DNA of 64,000 bases from Fusobacterium varium (GTDB lineage Bacteria; Fusobacteriota; Fusobacteriia; Fusobacteriales; Fusobacteriaceae). Both the position numbers and the translations under genes were made by a program. Location: contig AP017968.1 of the NCBI GenBank assembly GCA_002356455.1, positions 1,984,001-2,048,000 on the forward strand, given 5' to 3'. How positions within the stretch are numbered: the first letter of the stretch is position 1; each line of letters begins with the position of its first letter. Under the pieces are notes generated by a model that saw only the letters and a program-made list of their open reading frames with translations, made no database searches and was not told the origin of the DNA. This document shows positions 17,406-27,454 of this stretch, in pieces.

Positions 17406-18803
17406 TTACTCTTCTGTTGGTGTACACATAGGATATTCCCCACTGAAACATCCCACACAATAATCTTTACAATTTAATGATTTTATCATATTATCCATTG
17501 ATAAGTAATCCAATGTATCTGCATTTATCTCTTTTCTTATCTCATCAACTGTCATCCTAGCAGCTATAAGTTCTTCTCTGTGTGCAGTATCTATTCCATA
17601 GAAACAAGAATATTTAACTGCTGGAGAAGCTGATCTGAAGTGAACTTCCTTAGCTCCTGCTCTTCTTATTAAGTCAATAAGTATTTTACTTGTTGTTCCT
17701 CTTACTAGAGAGTCATCAATGATTACTACTCTTTTTCCTTCAAGCTGTACTCTTAAAGGATTAAGTTTTACCATTACAGCCTGTTCTCTTAAAGCTTGAG
17801 TTGGTTTGATAAATGTTCTTCCAATATATTTATTTTTGATAAGCCCCATAGCATATGGTATTCCACTTTCTTCAGCATATCCAATAGCTGCTGGTATTCC
17901 CGAATCTGGTACTCCAATAACAATATCAGCTTCAATTTTCATCTGTTTAGCCAGAAGTCTTCCAGCTTTTACTCTTGCTTCATATACATTTATTCCATCT
18001 ATAATACTATCAGGCCTTGCAAAGTAAATATGCTCAAATGAACAAGGTGCTACTTTATTATTTTCAGCATATCTGATTGATTTAACTCCTGTTTCATCTA
18101 TGATTACCATTTCTCCAGCTTCTACATCTCTTATCAGATGCCCCCCTATAGAATCTATAGCACATGATTCAGAAGCAAGGAAATAATCTCCCTCATCATT
18201 CATTCCAAGACATAGAGGCCTGATTCCATATGGATCTCTTACTCCTATAAGTTTGTTGTCTGCTAATATTACCAAAGCATAAGCTCCTTTTATAGCTCCA
18301 ACTGTACTTCTGATAGCTTCTTCAAACCCGTTCATAGCTTTTCTGGCTACCATTTTTATTATTACTTCTGAGTCAGTAGTAGATGTAAAAGTAGCTCCTC
18401 CATCTTCTAATAATTCTCTGATTACTTTAGTATTTGTCAAATTTCCATTATGAGCAACTGCTATTTGTCCAAGTTTAAATCTGCTTTCCAAAGGCTGTGC
18501 ATTTTCTATTTTGCTTTCACCAGTAGTTGAATATCTTACATGCCCTATGGCTGCATTTCCTTTTAAATTATTTAGAGTTTCCTGTGTAAATACATCAGCT
18601 GTAAGTCCCATACCTTTATATGTTATTAATTCTCCATTATTCGAAACAGTTATTCCTGCACTTTCCTGTCCTCTGTGTTGAAGAGCATATAGGGCATAGT
18701 AAGTTAATTGTGAAACTTCTTTTTGAGTTTTGCTGTATACTCCGAAAACTCCACATTCCTCTTCCATTTTGTCCTTTGCTAACATCATTTCTGTGCAGTT
18801 CAT
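17406..18803 (-). CDS. purF: amidophosphoribosyltransferase
   Basis: First committed step, PRPP + glutamine to phosphoribosylamine. 465 aa. The N-terminal 16 residues look like a propeptide ahead of the nucleophile Cys (EEE-CGVFGV, residue 17). The glutaminase domain is followed by the PRPP site at VVIIDDSLVRGTTSK. C-terminal CKDYCVGCFSGEYP resembles the Bacillus-type PurF that carries a 4Fe-4S cluster. Its ATG overlaps the purC stop (TAATG). Confidence 0.97.
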   Translation of the reverse strand: MNCTEMMLAKDKMEEECGVFGVYSKTQKEVSQLTYYALYALQHRGQESAGITVSNNGELITYKGMGLTADVFTQETLNNLKGNAAIGHVRYSTTGESKIENAQPLESRFKLGQIAVAHNGNLTNTKVIRELLEDGGATFTSTTDSEVIIKMVARKAMNGFEEAIRSTVGAIKGAYALVILADNKLIGVRDPYGIRPLCLGMNDEGDYFLASESCAIDSIGGHLIRDVEAGEMVIIDETGVKSIRYAENNKVAPCSFEHIYFARPDSIIDGINVYEARVKAGRLLAKQMKIEADIVIGVPDSGIPAAIGYAEESGIPYAMGLIKNKYIGRTFIKPTQALREQAVMVKLNPLRVQLEGKRVVIIDDSLVRGTTSKILIDLIRRAGAKEVHFRSASPAVKYSCFYGIDTAHREELIAARMTVDEIRKEINADTLDYLSMDNMIKSLNCKDYCVGCFSGEYPMCTPTEE

Positions 18804-19519
18804 TATTCAGCCCCCAATCTTTTTAAGACTTCTATATATGCTTCTTCTATTCCGCCTAAATCTCTTCTAAATCTGTCTTTATCTAATTTCATACCAGTTT
18901 CTTTATCCCATAATCTGCAAGTATCTGGAGTGATTTCATCTGCAAGAAGGATTTCTCCTTTATTATTTTTACCAAACTCTATTTTGAAGTCAACTAAAGT
19001 AATTCCTATTTTATCAAAAGCATTTTTCAACAGGTCATTGATTTGCCCAGTTATTCTATAGATCTCAGCTAGCTCTTCATAAGTAGCAAGTCCTAGTGCA
19101 ACTGCATGGTGATCATTTATTAATGGATCTCCATAAGCATCATTTTTATAGCAAATTTCAAATATAGTATTTACAGGTTTAGTTCCCTCTTCTACCCCTA
19201 CTCTTTTAGCCATTGATCCAGCTATAACATTTCTCACTATTACTTCTAAAGGAAATATTTTTACTTTTTGACAAAGTTGATCTCTATCATTAAGTACTTC
19301 TACCAAATGAGTTTTTATCCCATTTTTTTCAAGCATTTCAAACAGCATTGCAGTTATTTTATTATTCATTATCCCTTTGTTTTCTATAGTTCCCTTTTTA
19401 GCTCCATTTCCTGCTGTTGCATCATCTTTGTAATGAATAATAACTAAATTTTCATCATCAGTTGAGTATACTTGTTTAGCTTTTCCTTCATAAATAAATT
19501 CTTTTTTTTGTGCAGACAT
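18803..19519 (-). CDS. purC: SAICAR synthase
   Basis: Phosphoribosylaminoimidazole-succinocarboxamide synthase, adding aspartate to CAIR with ATP. 238 aa, normal for bacteria. Motifs: [49 protein letters not shown], and [13 protein letters not shown]. The following purine enzyme PurB is not in this window. Confidence 0.97.
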   Translation of the reverse strand: MSAQKKEFIYEGKAKQVYSTDDENLVIIHYKDDATAGNGAKKGTIENKGIMNNKITAMLFEMLEKNGIKTHLVEVLNDRDQLCQKVKIFPLEVIVRNVIAGSMAKRVGVEEGTKPVNTIFEICYKNDAYGDPLINDHHAVALGLATYEELAEIYRITGQINDLLKNAFDKIGITLVDFKIEFGKNNKGEILLADEITPDTCRLWDKETGMKLDKDRFRRDLGGIEEAYIEVLKRLGAE

Positions 19520-19582
19520 TTCTTTTTTTCCTCCTAGAAATAATTAATGTATTAAAATTAAAAAATTCTTGATTAAGTTATT

Positions 19583-20062
19583 TTATAGCTCTACCCCAGT
19601 TTCATTATCAGCTATAAATTTTGCTTTCATATCTTTTCTGAATTTTACAAGTTTCTCTTTTAATTCAGGACATTTTAAAGAAAACATTTGTACTGCAAGC
19701 ATTCCAGCATTATATGAGTTATTAACTCCAACTGTTGCTACTGGAATAGATTTAGGCATCTGTACTATTGAAAGAAGTGCATCCATTCCATTAAAAGCTG
19801 CTTCAATAGGTACTCCTATTACAGGAAGCACAGTTTTAGATGCTATAACCCCAGGAAGATGGGCAGCCAACCCAGCTCCTGCTATTATTACTTCATATCC
19901 ATCTTTTTCTAGTTTTTCCAATGTTTCTTCTAATTTTTCTGGTACTCTGTGAGCAGAAAGAACATGAGCAGAATATTCAATTCCAAACTCTTTTAAGCAG
20001 TTAGCTGCTCCCTTCATTTTATCTGTATCTGATTTACTACCAAATATTATGGCAACTTTCAT
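19583..20062 (-). CDS. purE: N5-CAIR mutase / AIR carboxylase
   Basis: PurE of 159 aa. FGSKSDTDKMKGAANCL (substrate loop), SAHRVPEKLEE, AGAGLAAHLPGVIASKT and GMDALLSIVQMPKSIPVATVGV are all family motifs. No purK is present in the operon, and the end of the core reads NNSYNAGMLAVQ rather than the class I GxxNAALLA pattern. I infer a class II enzyme that carboxylates AIR with CO2 directly, but this needs alignment. Confidence 0.93.
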   Translation of the reverse strand: MKVAIIFGSKSDTDKMKGAANCLKEFGIEYSAHVLSAHRVPEKLEETLEKLEKDGYEVIIAGAGLAAHLPGVIASKTVLPVIGVPIEAAFNGMDALLSIVQMPKSIPVATVGVNNSYNAGMLAVQMFSLKCPELKEKLVKFRKDMKAKFIADNETGVEL

Positions 20063-20109
20063 TTTTTACTATCCTCCTAAGAATATCTATTATTTAAAAT
20101 ATTTAAATT

Positions 20110-23100
20110 CTATTTAAAGTATTTAACTCCATTTTCAAATATCTTTTGTTCTTTGTTTCCAGTGATATTTTTGAAAATATTTTTACCTGCTCTTTCAGAA
20201 TGTCCCATTTTACCAAATACTTTACCATCTATTGAAGTGATCCCTTCAATAGCACATGTAGAGGCATTAGGATTAAATCTAAACTCATTAGTAGGAATTC
20301 CATCAAGATTTACATATTGAGTTGCTACTTGTCCATTTTCAAATAGTTTTTTGATAACTTCATCATTAGCGAAGAATCTTCCCTCTCCATGTGATACAGC
20401 TATTTCAAATTCCTCTCCAGTTTCAATTCCTGCTAGCCATGGTGAATTATTTGAAGTAACTTTTGTTTTTACCATTTGAGAAACATGTCTACCTATCTTG
20501 TTGAATGTAAGAGTTGGAGAATTTTCAGTAACTTTTCCAATTTCTCCATATGGCAGAAGTCCTGATTTTACAAGAGCTTGGAATCCGTTACAAATACCTA
20601 GTATCAATCCATCTCTTTCTAGGAATTTGGCTATTGCTTCTGCTATCTTAGGATTTGTAAGTACAGTTGCAATGAATTTTCCTGATCCATCAGGCTCATC
20701 TCCAGAACTGAATCCTCCTGGAAACATAAGTATTTGTGAATTATTTATCTCTTTTACCATTTTTTCTATTGAATCATTGATATAATCTTGAGTTATATTT
20801 CTAAATAAAAGTATGTTAGCCTCTGCTCCAGCTTTTTCAAATACTCTGGCTGAATCATATTCACAGTTAGTTCCTGGAAATGCTGGCACTAATACTCTTG
20901 GTTTGGCAATTTTATTTTTACATACTATTATTTCTTTCTTTTCATATGGTGTCCAGATGTAATTTTCTACTTTTTCTATTGTTTTGTGTGGGAATACTGG
21001 GAATAGTTTATCCAACCATACTTTTTCTCCTTCAGTCATGCAGATTTCTTTATCCCCAACTGCTATCTTGTACTCTTTTATTGTTTCTCCCAACAGCTCT
21101 ACATTTTTACCTGTAAGCTCTTTAGAAGTTTCTACTACAAATGTTCCATATCCTAACTTGAACAACTCTTCTCCAAGATCAGCTATTTTAGCTCCAACTC
21201 TGTTTCCTAGAGTCATTTTACTTACAGCTTCAGCTATTCCACCTCTTTTTAAAGTCATTGCTGACAGGATAGTTCCATTTTTAATATTTTCATATACAAA
21301 CTCGAAGTTTTCTTTAAGCTCCTCTATATTCGGCATATAGTTATCAAGCATATGATGTCTTACTAAGTATATTTTATTTCCAACAGCTTTAAATTCTGGT
21401 GATATAACAACACTTGCTTTTACAGGAGTTACTGCAAAAGATATAAGTGTAGGTGGTACATGAATATCATTAAATGTTCCACTCATTGAGTCTTTTCCAC
21501 CAATAGCTGGAATTCCAAATCCTCTTTGTGCTTCTATAGTTCCTAACAATGCTGAGAATGGTTTTCCCCAGTTCATTGGATTTTGTCCAAGTTTTTGGAA
21601 GTATTCTTGGAATGAAAGTCTTACAGTCTTGTAGTCTGCTCCCACTGCAACTAATTTAGCAAGAGATTCAACTACTGCATAAGCTCCTCCATGGAATTGC
21701 GACCAAGATGAAAGCACTGGGTCATATCCCCAAGTAATAGCAGAAGCTGTATCAGTTTCTCCTTTTAATAGAGGTATTTTTTGTACACTTACATCAGTAG
21801 GTGTCATTTGATATTTTCCACCAAAAGGCATAAGTACTGTTGTTGCTCCTATTGTAGCATCAAATATCTCCATAAGTCCTTTTTGAGAAGCTACATTTAA
21901 AGAAGAAAGCATATTCATCCATCTGTCTTTAATATCTGCTCCTTCAAAATTAACTGCATTCAATGGAGTATTTTCTTTTATATCTTCAACTTCTACAGTA
22001 GTTTCTTGAGTAACTCCGTTAGTATCAAGGAAGTCTCTTGAAATATCTACTATTTTCTTTCCTTTAAAATTAAGAACAAGTCTATTGTCATCTGTTACCA
22101 CTGCAACTTCTGTTGCTAAAAGGTTTTCTTTTCCTGCAAGTTCCATAAATTTTTCTTTGTCTTTAGCTTCGATTACTACTGCCATTCTCTCTTGTGATTC
22201 AGAGATTGCAAGTTCAGTACCACTAAGTCCAAAGTATTTAGTAGGAACTACATCAAGATTTATATCAAGCCCTGGAGCTAATTCTCCAATAGCTACTGAT
22301 ACTCCTCCAGCACCAAAGTCATTACATTTTTTTATAAGTCTAGTAACTTCTGGATTTCTGAATAATCTTTGTATTTTTCTCTCTTCTGGTGCATTTCCTT
22401 TTTGAACTTCTGCACCACATAATCTCAATGAATCTCCTGTATGCTCTTTAGATGAACCAGTTGCTCCTCCGCAACCATCTCTTCCAGTTTTTCCTCCTAA
22501 CAGGATAACTATATCCCCTTTAGAAGCATTTTCCCTTCTCACCCAGTCAGCTGGTACAGCACCAACTACTGCTCCTACTTCCATTCTTTTTGCTTTATAT
22601 CCATCATGATATATTTCAGATACATGTCCAGTTGTAAGTCCAATCTGGTTACCATAAGCTGCATATCCACTTGCTGCTCCAGTAGTTATTTTCTTTTGAG
22701 GAAGTTTTCCTTGAAGTGTATCTTCAAGTTTTTCCAATGGATTACCAGAACCAGTTACTCTTATAGCCTGATAAACATATGATCTTCCTGATAATGGATC
22801 TCTTATAGCTCCACCAAGACAAGTAGAAGCTCCTCCAAATGGTTCAATCTCTGTAGGATGGTTATGAGTTTCGTTCTTAAACATAAGAAGCCATTTCTCC
22901 ATTTGTCCATCTACATCTACATCAATATATACAGAGCAGGCATTGATTTCATCAGATACTTCTAAGTCATCAAGTTTTCCGCTTTTTCTCATTTCTTTTC
23001 CACAGATAGTTGCCATATCCATAAGAGAGATATATTTCTTTTCAAGTCTCTCTCCATGTACGAACTCTCTTGCTTTTAAATATTCATCAAAAGCTTTTTG

Positions 23101-23835
23101 AAGTGTATCTCCAAAAGAAGTTTTTGGGAATACTATATCTTTTATTTTTGTTTCAAATGTAGTATGTCTGCAATGGTCAGACCAGTAAGTATCCAACACT
23201 TTTATTTCTGTTTCAGTAGGGTCTCTTTTTTCAGTATTTTTAAAGTACTCCTGAACAAAAGCCACATCTGCTAATGTCATTGCCAGTCCTAATTCTTCTC
23301 TAAAAGCTTTTAATTCATCTATACTGTAATTTATAAATCCATTGAAAACAGGAACATCTTGTGCCTTTTCTCCTTCTTCTATCTCTAATTTAGTGAGGTC
23401 TTTCTCTCTCATCTCAACTGGGTTGATATAATATTTTTTAACTTTCTCTATATCTGCTTCTGTTATTTCCCCTTCAAGAATAATAACCTTTCCACTGGTA
23501 ACAGATACATTTTGATTTTTATCAGATATCAGATTTAAACATTGCATAGCTGAGTCAGCTCTCTGGTCAAACTGTCCTGGTAAAAATTCTACTGCAAAAT
23601 ATTTTGCTCCTTTAGTATCAAGAGTTTCAGTTACAGTATCAGTAACTATTTCTGAGAATATAAGCTTTTTAGCTTCTGCTAATTCAGCAGCTTCAATATT
23701 AAATACATCATAACAATTAAGAAGTCTTACTTTTGAAAGTTTTAGATCTTGAAAACTTTCTTTTAATTCATTTTCTAATCTCTTAGCCTCTAAATCAAAT
23801 CCAGCTTTCTTTTCAACATAAATACGATAATTCAT
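20110..23835 (-). CDS. purL: phosphoribosylformylglycinamidine synthase, single-chain
   Basis: Large PurL of 1241 aa making FGAM from FGAR, ATP and glutamine. The order is: N-terminal PurS-like domain, two AIRS-like halves (KNETHNHPTEIEPFGGASTC near residue 320 is the key ATP/substrate loop; second half near GIPAIGGKDSMSGTF), and a C-terminal class I glutaminase (PGGFSSGDEPDG, nucleophile in LGICNGFQAL, SHGEGRF). This is the form known from Proteobacteria and some Clostridia, not the split PurS/Q/L. AGGGGG precedes the ATG. Confidence 0.97.
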   Translation of the reverse strand: MNYRIYVEKKAGFDLEAKRLENELKESFQDLKLSKVRLLNCYDVFNIEAAELAEAKKLIFSEIVTDTVTETLDTKGAKYFAVEFLPGQFDQRADSAMQCLNLISDKNQNVSVTSGKVIILEGEITEADIEKVKKYYINPVEMREKDLTKLEIEEGEKAQDVPVFNGFINYSIDELKAFREELGLAMTLADVAFVQEYFKNTEKRDPTETEIKVLDTYWSDHCRHTTFETKIKDIVFPKTSFGDTLQKAFDEYLKAREFVHGERLEKKYISLMDMATICGKEMRKSGKLDDLEVSDEINACSVYIDVDVDGQMEKWLLMFKNETHNHPTEIEPFGGASTCLGGAIRDPLSGRSYVYQAIRVTGSGNPLEKLEDTLQGKLPQKKITTGAASGYAAYGNQIGLTTGHVSEIYHDGYKAKRMEVGAVVGAVPADWVRRENASKGDIVILLGGKTGRDGCGGATGSSKEHTGDSLRLCGAEVQKGNAPEERKIQRLFRNPEVTRLIKKCNDFGAGGVSVAIGELAPGLDINLDVVPTKYFGLSGTELAISESQERMAVVIEAKDKEKFMELAGKENLLATEVAVVTDDNRLVLNFKGKKIVDISRDFLDTNGVTQETTVEVEDIKENTPLNAVNFEGADIKDRWMNMLSSLNVASQKGLMEIFDATIGATTVLMPFGGKYQMTPTDVSVQKIPLLKGETDTASAITWGYDPVLSSWSQFHGGAYAVVESLAKLVAVGADYKTVRLSFQEYFQKLGQNPMNWGKPFSALLGTIEAQRGFGIPAIGGKDSMSGTFNDIHVPPTLISFAVTPVKASVVISPEFKAVGNKIYLVRHHMLDNYMPNIEELKENFEFVYENIKNGTILSAMTLKRGGIAEAVSKMTLGNRVGAKIADLGEELFKLGYGTFVVETSKELTGKNVELLGETIKEYKIAVGDKEICMTEGEKVWLDKLFPVFPHKTIEKVENYIWTPYEKKEIIVCKNKIAKPRVLVPAFPGTNCEYDSARVFEKAGAEANILLFRNITQDYINDSIEKMVKEINNSQILMFPGGFSSGDEPDGSGKFIATVLTNPKIAEAIAKFLERDGLILGICNGFQALVKSGLLPYGEIGKVTENSPTLTFNKIGRHVSQMVKTKVTSNNSPWLAGIETGEEFEIAVSHGEGRFFANDEVIKKLFENGQVATQYVNLDGIPTNEFRFNPNASTCAIEGITSIDGKVFGKMGHSERAGKNIFKNITGNKEQKIFENGVKYFK

Positions 23836-23886
23836 CGTGCCCCCTGCAATTATATTTTATTATTAATTTTTTTACTTTCAGTTAAA

Positions 23887-25551
23887 TTAGAATAGTCCGT
23901 CAATTTTTCCATTTTCATCAATGTCTATAGATTCAGCTGCTGGTTTTTTAGGAAGTCCTGGCATATCTATTATATCTCCTGCCATAGCTACTATAAATCC
24001 TGCTCCAGCTGATATTCTCAATTCTTTTACAGATACTGTAAATCCAGTAGGTCTTCCTAGAAGTGCTGCATTATCTGATAATGATTTTTGAGTTTTTGAC
24101 ATACACACTGGAAGTTTTCCATATCCAAGTTCATCTATAGTTTTAAGCATTTTCTTAGCAGGACCAGTAAATTCTACTCCATCTGCTCCATATATTTCTT
24201 TTGCTATTTTCTCTATTTTTTCTTTTATACTCATATCTAAATCATATAGTGGAGTATAGTTGTCAGTTCCTTTTTCTAATTGAGCAAGAACTTCTTCAGC
24301 AAGAGCGATTCCTCCCTCTCCACCTTTAGCCCATACTTCACAAAGAGCTACTGGCACTCCAAATTCTCTACAGTGTTTATCAACAAATTCAAGTTCTTTT
24401 TCAGTGTCGCTTACAAATCTGTTAATAGCAACTACTACTGGTAAATTATATTTTTTCATATTTTCTATGTGCTTATCTAAGTTAGCTATTCCTTTTTCTA
24501 ATGCTTCAAGATTCTCTTCTGAAAGTTCCTTAGCTCCACCGTGGTGTTTTAAAGCTCTTACAGTTGCTACTACAACTACACAGTTAGGAGTAAGCCCACC
24601 TTTTCTGCATTTTATATCAAGGAATTTTTCTGCTCCAAGATCAGCAGCAAATCCAGCTTCAGTTATTGCATAATCAGAAAGTTTAAGTGCAAGTTTAGTA
24701 GCTAGAATAGAGTTGCATCCATGAGCTATATTTGCAAAAGGTCCTCCATGAATAAATACTGGTGTATTTTCTAATGTCTGTACAAGGTTTGGTTTGATAG
24801 CTTCTTTAAGAAGTGCTGCAATAGCTCCTTCTATTTTAAGATCTCCTACTTTAAGAGCTTTTCCATCTCTTGCATAACCAAATACCATACTTCTTATTTT
24901 ATCTTTAAGATCTGAAAGTGATGTAGCAAGACATAATGCCGCCATTATTTCAGATGCAACAGTGATTTGGAATGAACTTTCTCTAGGAATTCCATTAGCC
25001 TTTCCTCCAAGTCCTATCACTATATTTCTAAGTGCTCTGTCATTCATATCCAGAACTCTTTTCCAAGTTATTTTAGTAAGATCTATATCCAGAACATTTC
25101 CAGAATTGATATGATTATCTATACAAGCTGCTATTAAGTTGTGAGCAACTCCAATAGCATGAAGATCTCCTGTAAAATGTAAATTTATATCCTCCATAGG
25201 TATAACCTGTGAATGTCCTCCACCAGTAGCTCCACCTTTCATTCCGAATACCGGCCCCAATGACGGTTCTCTAAGAGCTGCAATAGAAGATTTTCCAAGT
25301 TTGTTAAGTGCTTGTGTAAGTCCAACTGTAACAGTTGATTTCCCTTCCCCAGCAGGAGTAGGTGTGATAGCTGTAACTAATACCAGTTTCCCATCTTTCT
25401 TGTTCTCTAGGTTTTTAAGTACTTTCAAATCTACCTTAGCTTTGTATTTACCATATTGTTCGATGCTGTCCTCATCAAGTCCTATCTTTTTTGCGATTTC
25501 CATAATGTTGACTATTTTAGCTTCCTGTGCAATTTGAATATCAGTTTTCAC
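23887..25551 (-). CDS. fhs: formate-tetrahydrofolate ligase
   Basis: Makes 10-formyl-THF from formate, THF and ATP; it feeds PurN and PurH downstream. About 555 aa with the GTG at 25551, which has GGGAGG at a good distance; an upstream frame to 25605 has no ribosome site. Motifs: [20 protein letters not shown] (nucleotide loop), [21 protein letters not shown], and [16 protein letters not shown]-like segment near residue 330. First gene of the purine operon, behind a long regulated leader. Confidence 0.96.
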   Translation of the reverse strand: MKTDIQIAQEAKIVNIMEIAKKIGLDEDSIEQYGKYKAKVDLKVLKNLENKKDGKLVLVTAITPTPAGEGKSTVTVGLTQALNKLGKSSIAALREPSLGPVFGMKGGATGGGHSQVIPMEDINLHFTGDLHAIGVAHNLIAACIDNHINSGNVLDIDLTKITWKRVLDMNDRALRNIVIGLGGKANGIPRESSFQITVASEIMAALCLATSLSDLKDKIRSMVFGYARDGKALKVGDLKIEGAIAALLKEAIKPNLVQTLENTPVFIHGGPFANIAHGCNSILATKLALKLSDYAITEAGFAADLGAEKFLDIKCRKGGLTPNCVVVVATVRALKHHGGAKELSEENLEALEKGIANLDKHIENMKKYNLPVVVAINRFVSDTEKELEFVDKHCREFGVPVALCEVWAKGGEGGIALAEEVLAQLEKGTDNYTPLYDLDMSIKEKIEKIAKEIYGADGVEFTGPAKKMLKTIDELGYGKLPVCMSKTQKSLSDNAALLGRPTGFTVSVKELRISAGAGFIVAMAGDIIDMPGLPKKPAAESIDIDENGKIDGLF

Positions 25552-25579
25552 AAATTTCCTCCCTTGAAATTTTATATAA

Positions 25580-25634
25580 ATAATTAAAAAGGTCCAAGTA
25601 CACACTCATTCCGTTAAGTGCACACTTAGACCTT
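25580..25634 (-). terminator. leader terminator upstream of fhs
   Basis: On the minus strand AAGGTC-U-AAGU...(about 17 bp, some G-U pairs) pairs with ...ACTT-G-GACCTT around a loop near 25604-25617, followed by a U tract. The stop codon of the 27-codon small ORF (25626-25628) sits inside the 5' half of the stem, so a ribosome at that stop would block the hairpin. Confidence 0.85.
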
Positions 25635-25709
25635 TATTTTTTCTTTAGGCTGATTTACTATATTTTTATTCTGTACTATTTTCTTTTTTATTCTTTTATG
25701 AGATAACAT
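25626..25709 (-). CDS. 27-codon leader small ORF
   Basis: Small ORF between the purine riboswitch and the fhs terminator. The ATG at 25709 is preceded by AAAGGAGG eight bases away, one of the best ribosome sites in the window. The peptide is MLSHKRIKKKIVQNKNIVNQ plus seven residues (PKEKIKV), very basic: 9 Lys and 1 Arg in 27. It has no membrane segment and no match I recognise. Since its stop codon lies in the terminator stem, its translation may control readthrough into fhs-purL. It may work as a leader peptide, a small functional protein, or both. Evidence is the ribosome site and position only. Confidence 0.6.
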   Translation of the reverse strand: MLSHKRIKKKIVQNKNIVNQPKEKIKV

Positions 25710-25817
25710 AGTATAATCCTCCTTTAAATTGTTTTAAGCACTTCATTTCAAAATTCTATTCAGATGAAGTAAATCTTTTTTTCAAAAAATCAAAAAACAA
25801 AGATTATATATGTATAC

Positions 25818-25886
25818 TTCACCCATAGCAGCTATTTTAAGGTTAGCCGTAGAAACTCCTGTCCATATCACAGGTATATATGAGTT
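25818..25886 (-). ncRNA. purine riboswitch, guanine type
   Basis: On the minus strand the aptamer reads CTCATATATA, P2 stem CCTGT/ACAGG with loop GATATGG, the conserved AGTTTCTAC joining segment, P3 GGCTA/TAGCT with loop ACCTTAAAA, then CTATGGGTGAAG. These are the invariant parts of the purine riboswitch. The discriminating base just before the 3' P1 strand is C, which selects guanine (or hypoxanthine) rather than adenine. It begins about 12 bases after the predicted RNA start. High purine should turn off the fhs-pur operon. Confidence 0.92.
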
Positions 25887-25904
25887 CTTTATTACCTTAC
25901 TTTT

Positions 25905-25933
25905 AGAGTATCATATATACTGAATTTTGTCAA
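25905..25933 (-). promoter_or_regulatory. promoter of the fhs-pur operon
   Basis: On the minus strand TTGACA (25928-25933), 17 bases, then TACTCT (25905-25910) with a TG extension. The start would be near 25898, just before the riboswitch aptamer. Confidence 0.7.
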
Positions 25934-25991
25934 AACAAATGTGACAAAGAAAGAAAAGATTAATTAGTTTTACAGTTATTATATATTTTGT

Positions 25992-26444
25992 TTATTTGCC
26001 GAAATTTTGCTCAGATAAACGTACGATTAAACCTTCAACAGCAAGTATATATCCTTCTTTTCCAAAACCACATATCTGGCCTATACATGCAGGAGCTGTG
26101 TATGATTTATGTCTAAATTCTTCTCTCTGATGTATATTTGAAAGATGAACTTCAACAGTTGGTATATTTATACTTTTTATTGCATCATAAAGAGCTATTG
26201 AAGTATGAGTATAAGCTCCTGGATTTATAACTATTCCATCATACTTTTCCATATATGCCATTTGAAGTATATTTATCATTTCTCCTTCTATATTGCTTTG
26301 AAATATATTTATTTCAATGTCACGATTATCAAGTCTATCCATAATATGTCTGCATACATCTTGATAATTATCCTGTCCATATATATTTTTCTCCCTTATA
26401 CCTAGAAAATTTAAGTTAGGTCCATTTAATATCATTATTTTCAT
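25992..26444 (-). CDS. aroQ: type II 3-dehydroquinate dehydratase
   Basis: Third step of the shikimate pathway. 150 aa, the type II dodecameric form. MILNGPNLNFLGIREKNIYG holds the flexible loop with the catalytic Tyr, INPGAYTHTSIALYDAI the Asn/His region, and VEVHLSNIHQREEFRH the substrate-binding segment. It lies 14 bases after aroE in a small operon that comes between the purine leader and the transporter genes. Confidence 0.96.
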   Translation of the reverse strand: MKIMILNGPNLNFLGIREKNIYGQDNYQDVCRHIMDRLDNRDIEINIFQSNIEGEMINILQMAYMEKYDGIVINPGAYTHTSIALYDAIKSINIPTVEVHLSNIHQREEFRHKSYTAPACIGQICGFGKEGYILAVEGLIVRLSEQNFGK

Positions 26445-26458
26445 TATATCTCTCCCTA

Positions 26459-27277
26459 TTATCCTATAAAATTATCTGCTAAATAACTATAAAGTTCCTC
26501 TCCCAATGAATCATCAAATTTTGTTTCCTGCCATATTTCCTGTGCTTTTACTGCCTGCTCAATAAGCATATAAAGTCCATCAGCACACTGCAGCCCATTT
26601 TTTTCAGCCAATTTTAGAAATTCTGTTTTCAATGGATTATAAACTATATCTACTGCTGCTTTAAATCTTTTTATAACCTTTTCATCTACTGGAGAAACTC
26701 CAATATTTGGATGCATTCCCACAGGTGTTGTATTTATTACAATATCTCCTTCCAAAAAGTTTTCATAGATAGCTATACTAATATATGGAAATTTTTCCAA
26801 AAGATCAGTAAGTTTATTTGAAAGAGTTCTTGATACTACTTTTATACTTTTTGCTCCCAGAGCATGAAGAGCTGTTATTACAGACTTGGCTGCTCCTCCA
26901 GTTCCCAATACTACACATTCCCTATTTTTTATCACTATATCTCCTCTTTCCAACAACCTTATAAATCCATAATAGTCACTGTTATATCCATAGCTTTTTC
27001 CATCTTTTACTTTAAGAACATTTACAGCTCCTATTTTTTCTGCCTCTTCAGATAAAAAATCTATTTTTGAAAGAAGTGTTTCTTTATATGGGATAGTTAT
27101 ATTAACTCCTTCTATTCCCATTATCTTCATCCCTTCTATTATATTTTCAGCATTGCTTTTCTCTACCTCATAGAGAGAATAATATCCTTTTATTTCATAT
27201 CTTTCAAATATATATTGATGAATGACAGGAGAAAGGGAATGTCCAAGCTTCTCTCCTATAAGTCCATAAGTTTTCAT
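26459..27277 (-). CDS. aroE: shikimate dehydrogenase
   Basis: NADP-dependent reduction of 3-dehydroshikimate. 272 aa, normal. Substrate site GEKLGHSLSPVIHQ, catalytic Lys in NITIPYKETLL, and the nucleotide loop VLGTGGAAKSVITAL near residue 124. A strong AAAGGGG site precedes the ATG. Forms a two-gene operon with aroQ. Confidence 0.95.
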   Translation of the reverse strand: MKTYGLIGEKLGHSLSPVIHQYIFERYEIKGYYSLYEVEKSNAENIIEGMKIMGIEGVNITIPYKETLLSKIDFLSEEAEKIGAVNVLKVKDGKSYGYNSDYYGFIRLLERGDIVIKNRECVVLGTGGAAKSVITALHALGAKSIKVVSRTLSNKLTDLLEKFPYISIAIYENFLEGDIVINTTPVGMHPNIGVSPVDEKVIKRFKAAVDIVYNPLKTEFLKLAEKNGLQCADGLYMLIEQAVKAQEIWQETKFDDSLGEELYSYLADNFIG

Positions 27278-27454
27278 ATTCTTACCCCTTTGTTTTCTAT
27301 TTTAAATTCATTATAGCATAACTGTACCATAAAAAAAAGAGCAGCTAAAAGCAGAAATATAATTTTAAAACTTTTCTTACCAGAAAGATTATCTCCCACT
27401 GATTTTCAAATTTCTAAAGTTTAATCTAACTTTTTGCCACTCTATTTATCAACA

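Noticed and set aside
20880-22405. Plus-strand open frames inside purL
   Set aside because: They are antisense shadows of a strongly conserved enzyme and lack ribosome sites.
25818-25886. Adenine riboswitch
   Set aside because: The discriminating base before the 3' P1 strand is C; adenine aptamers have U.
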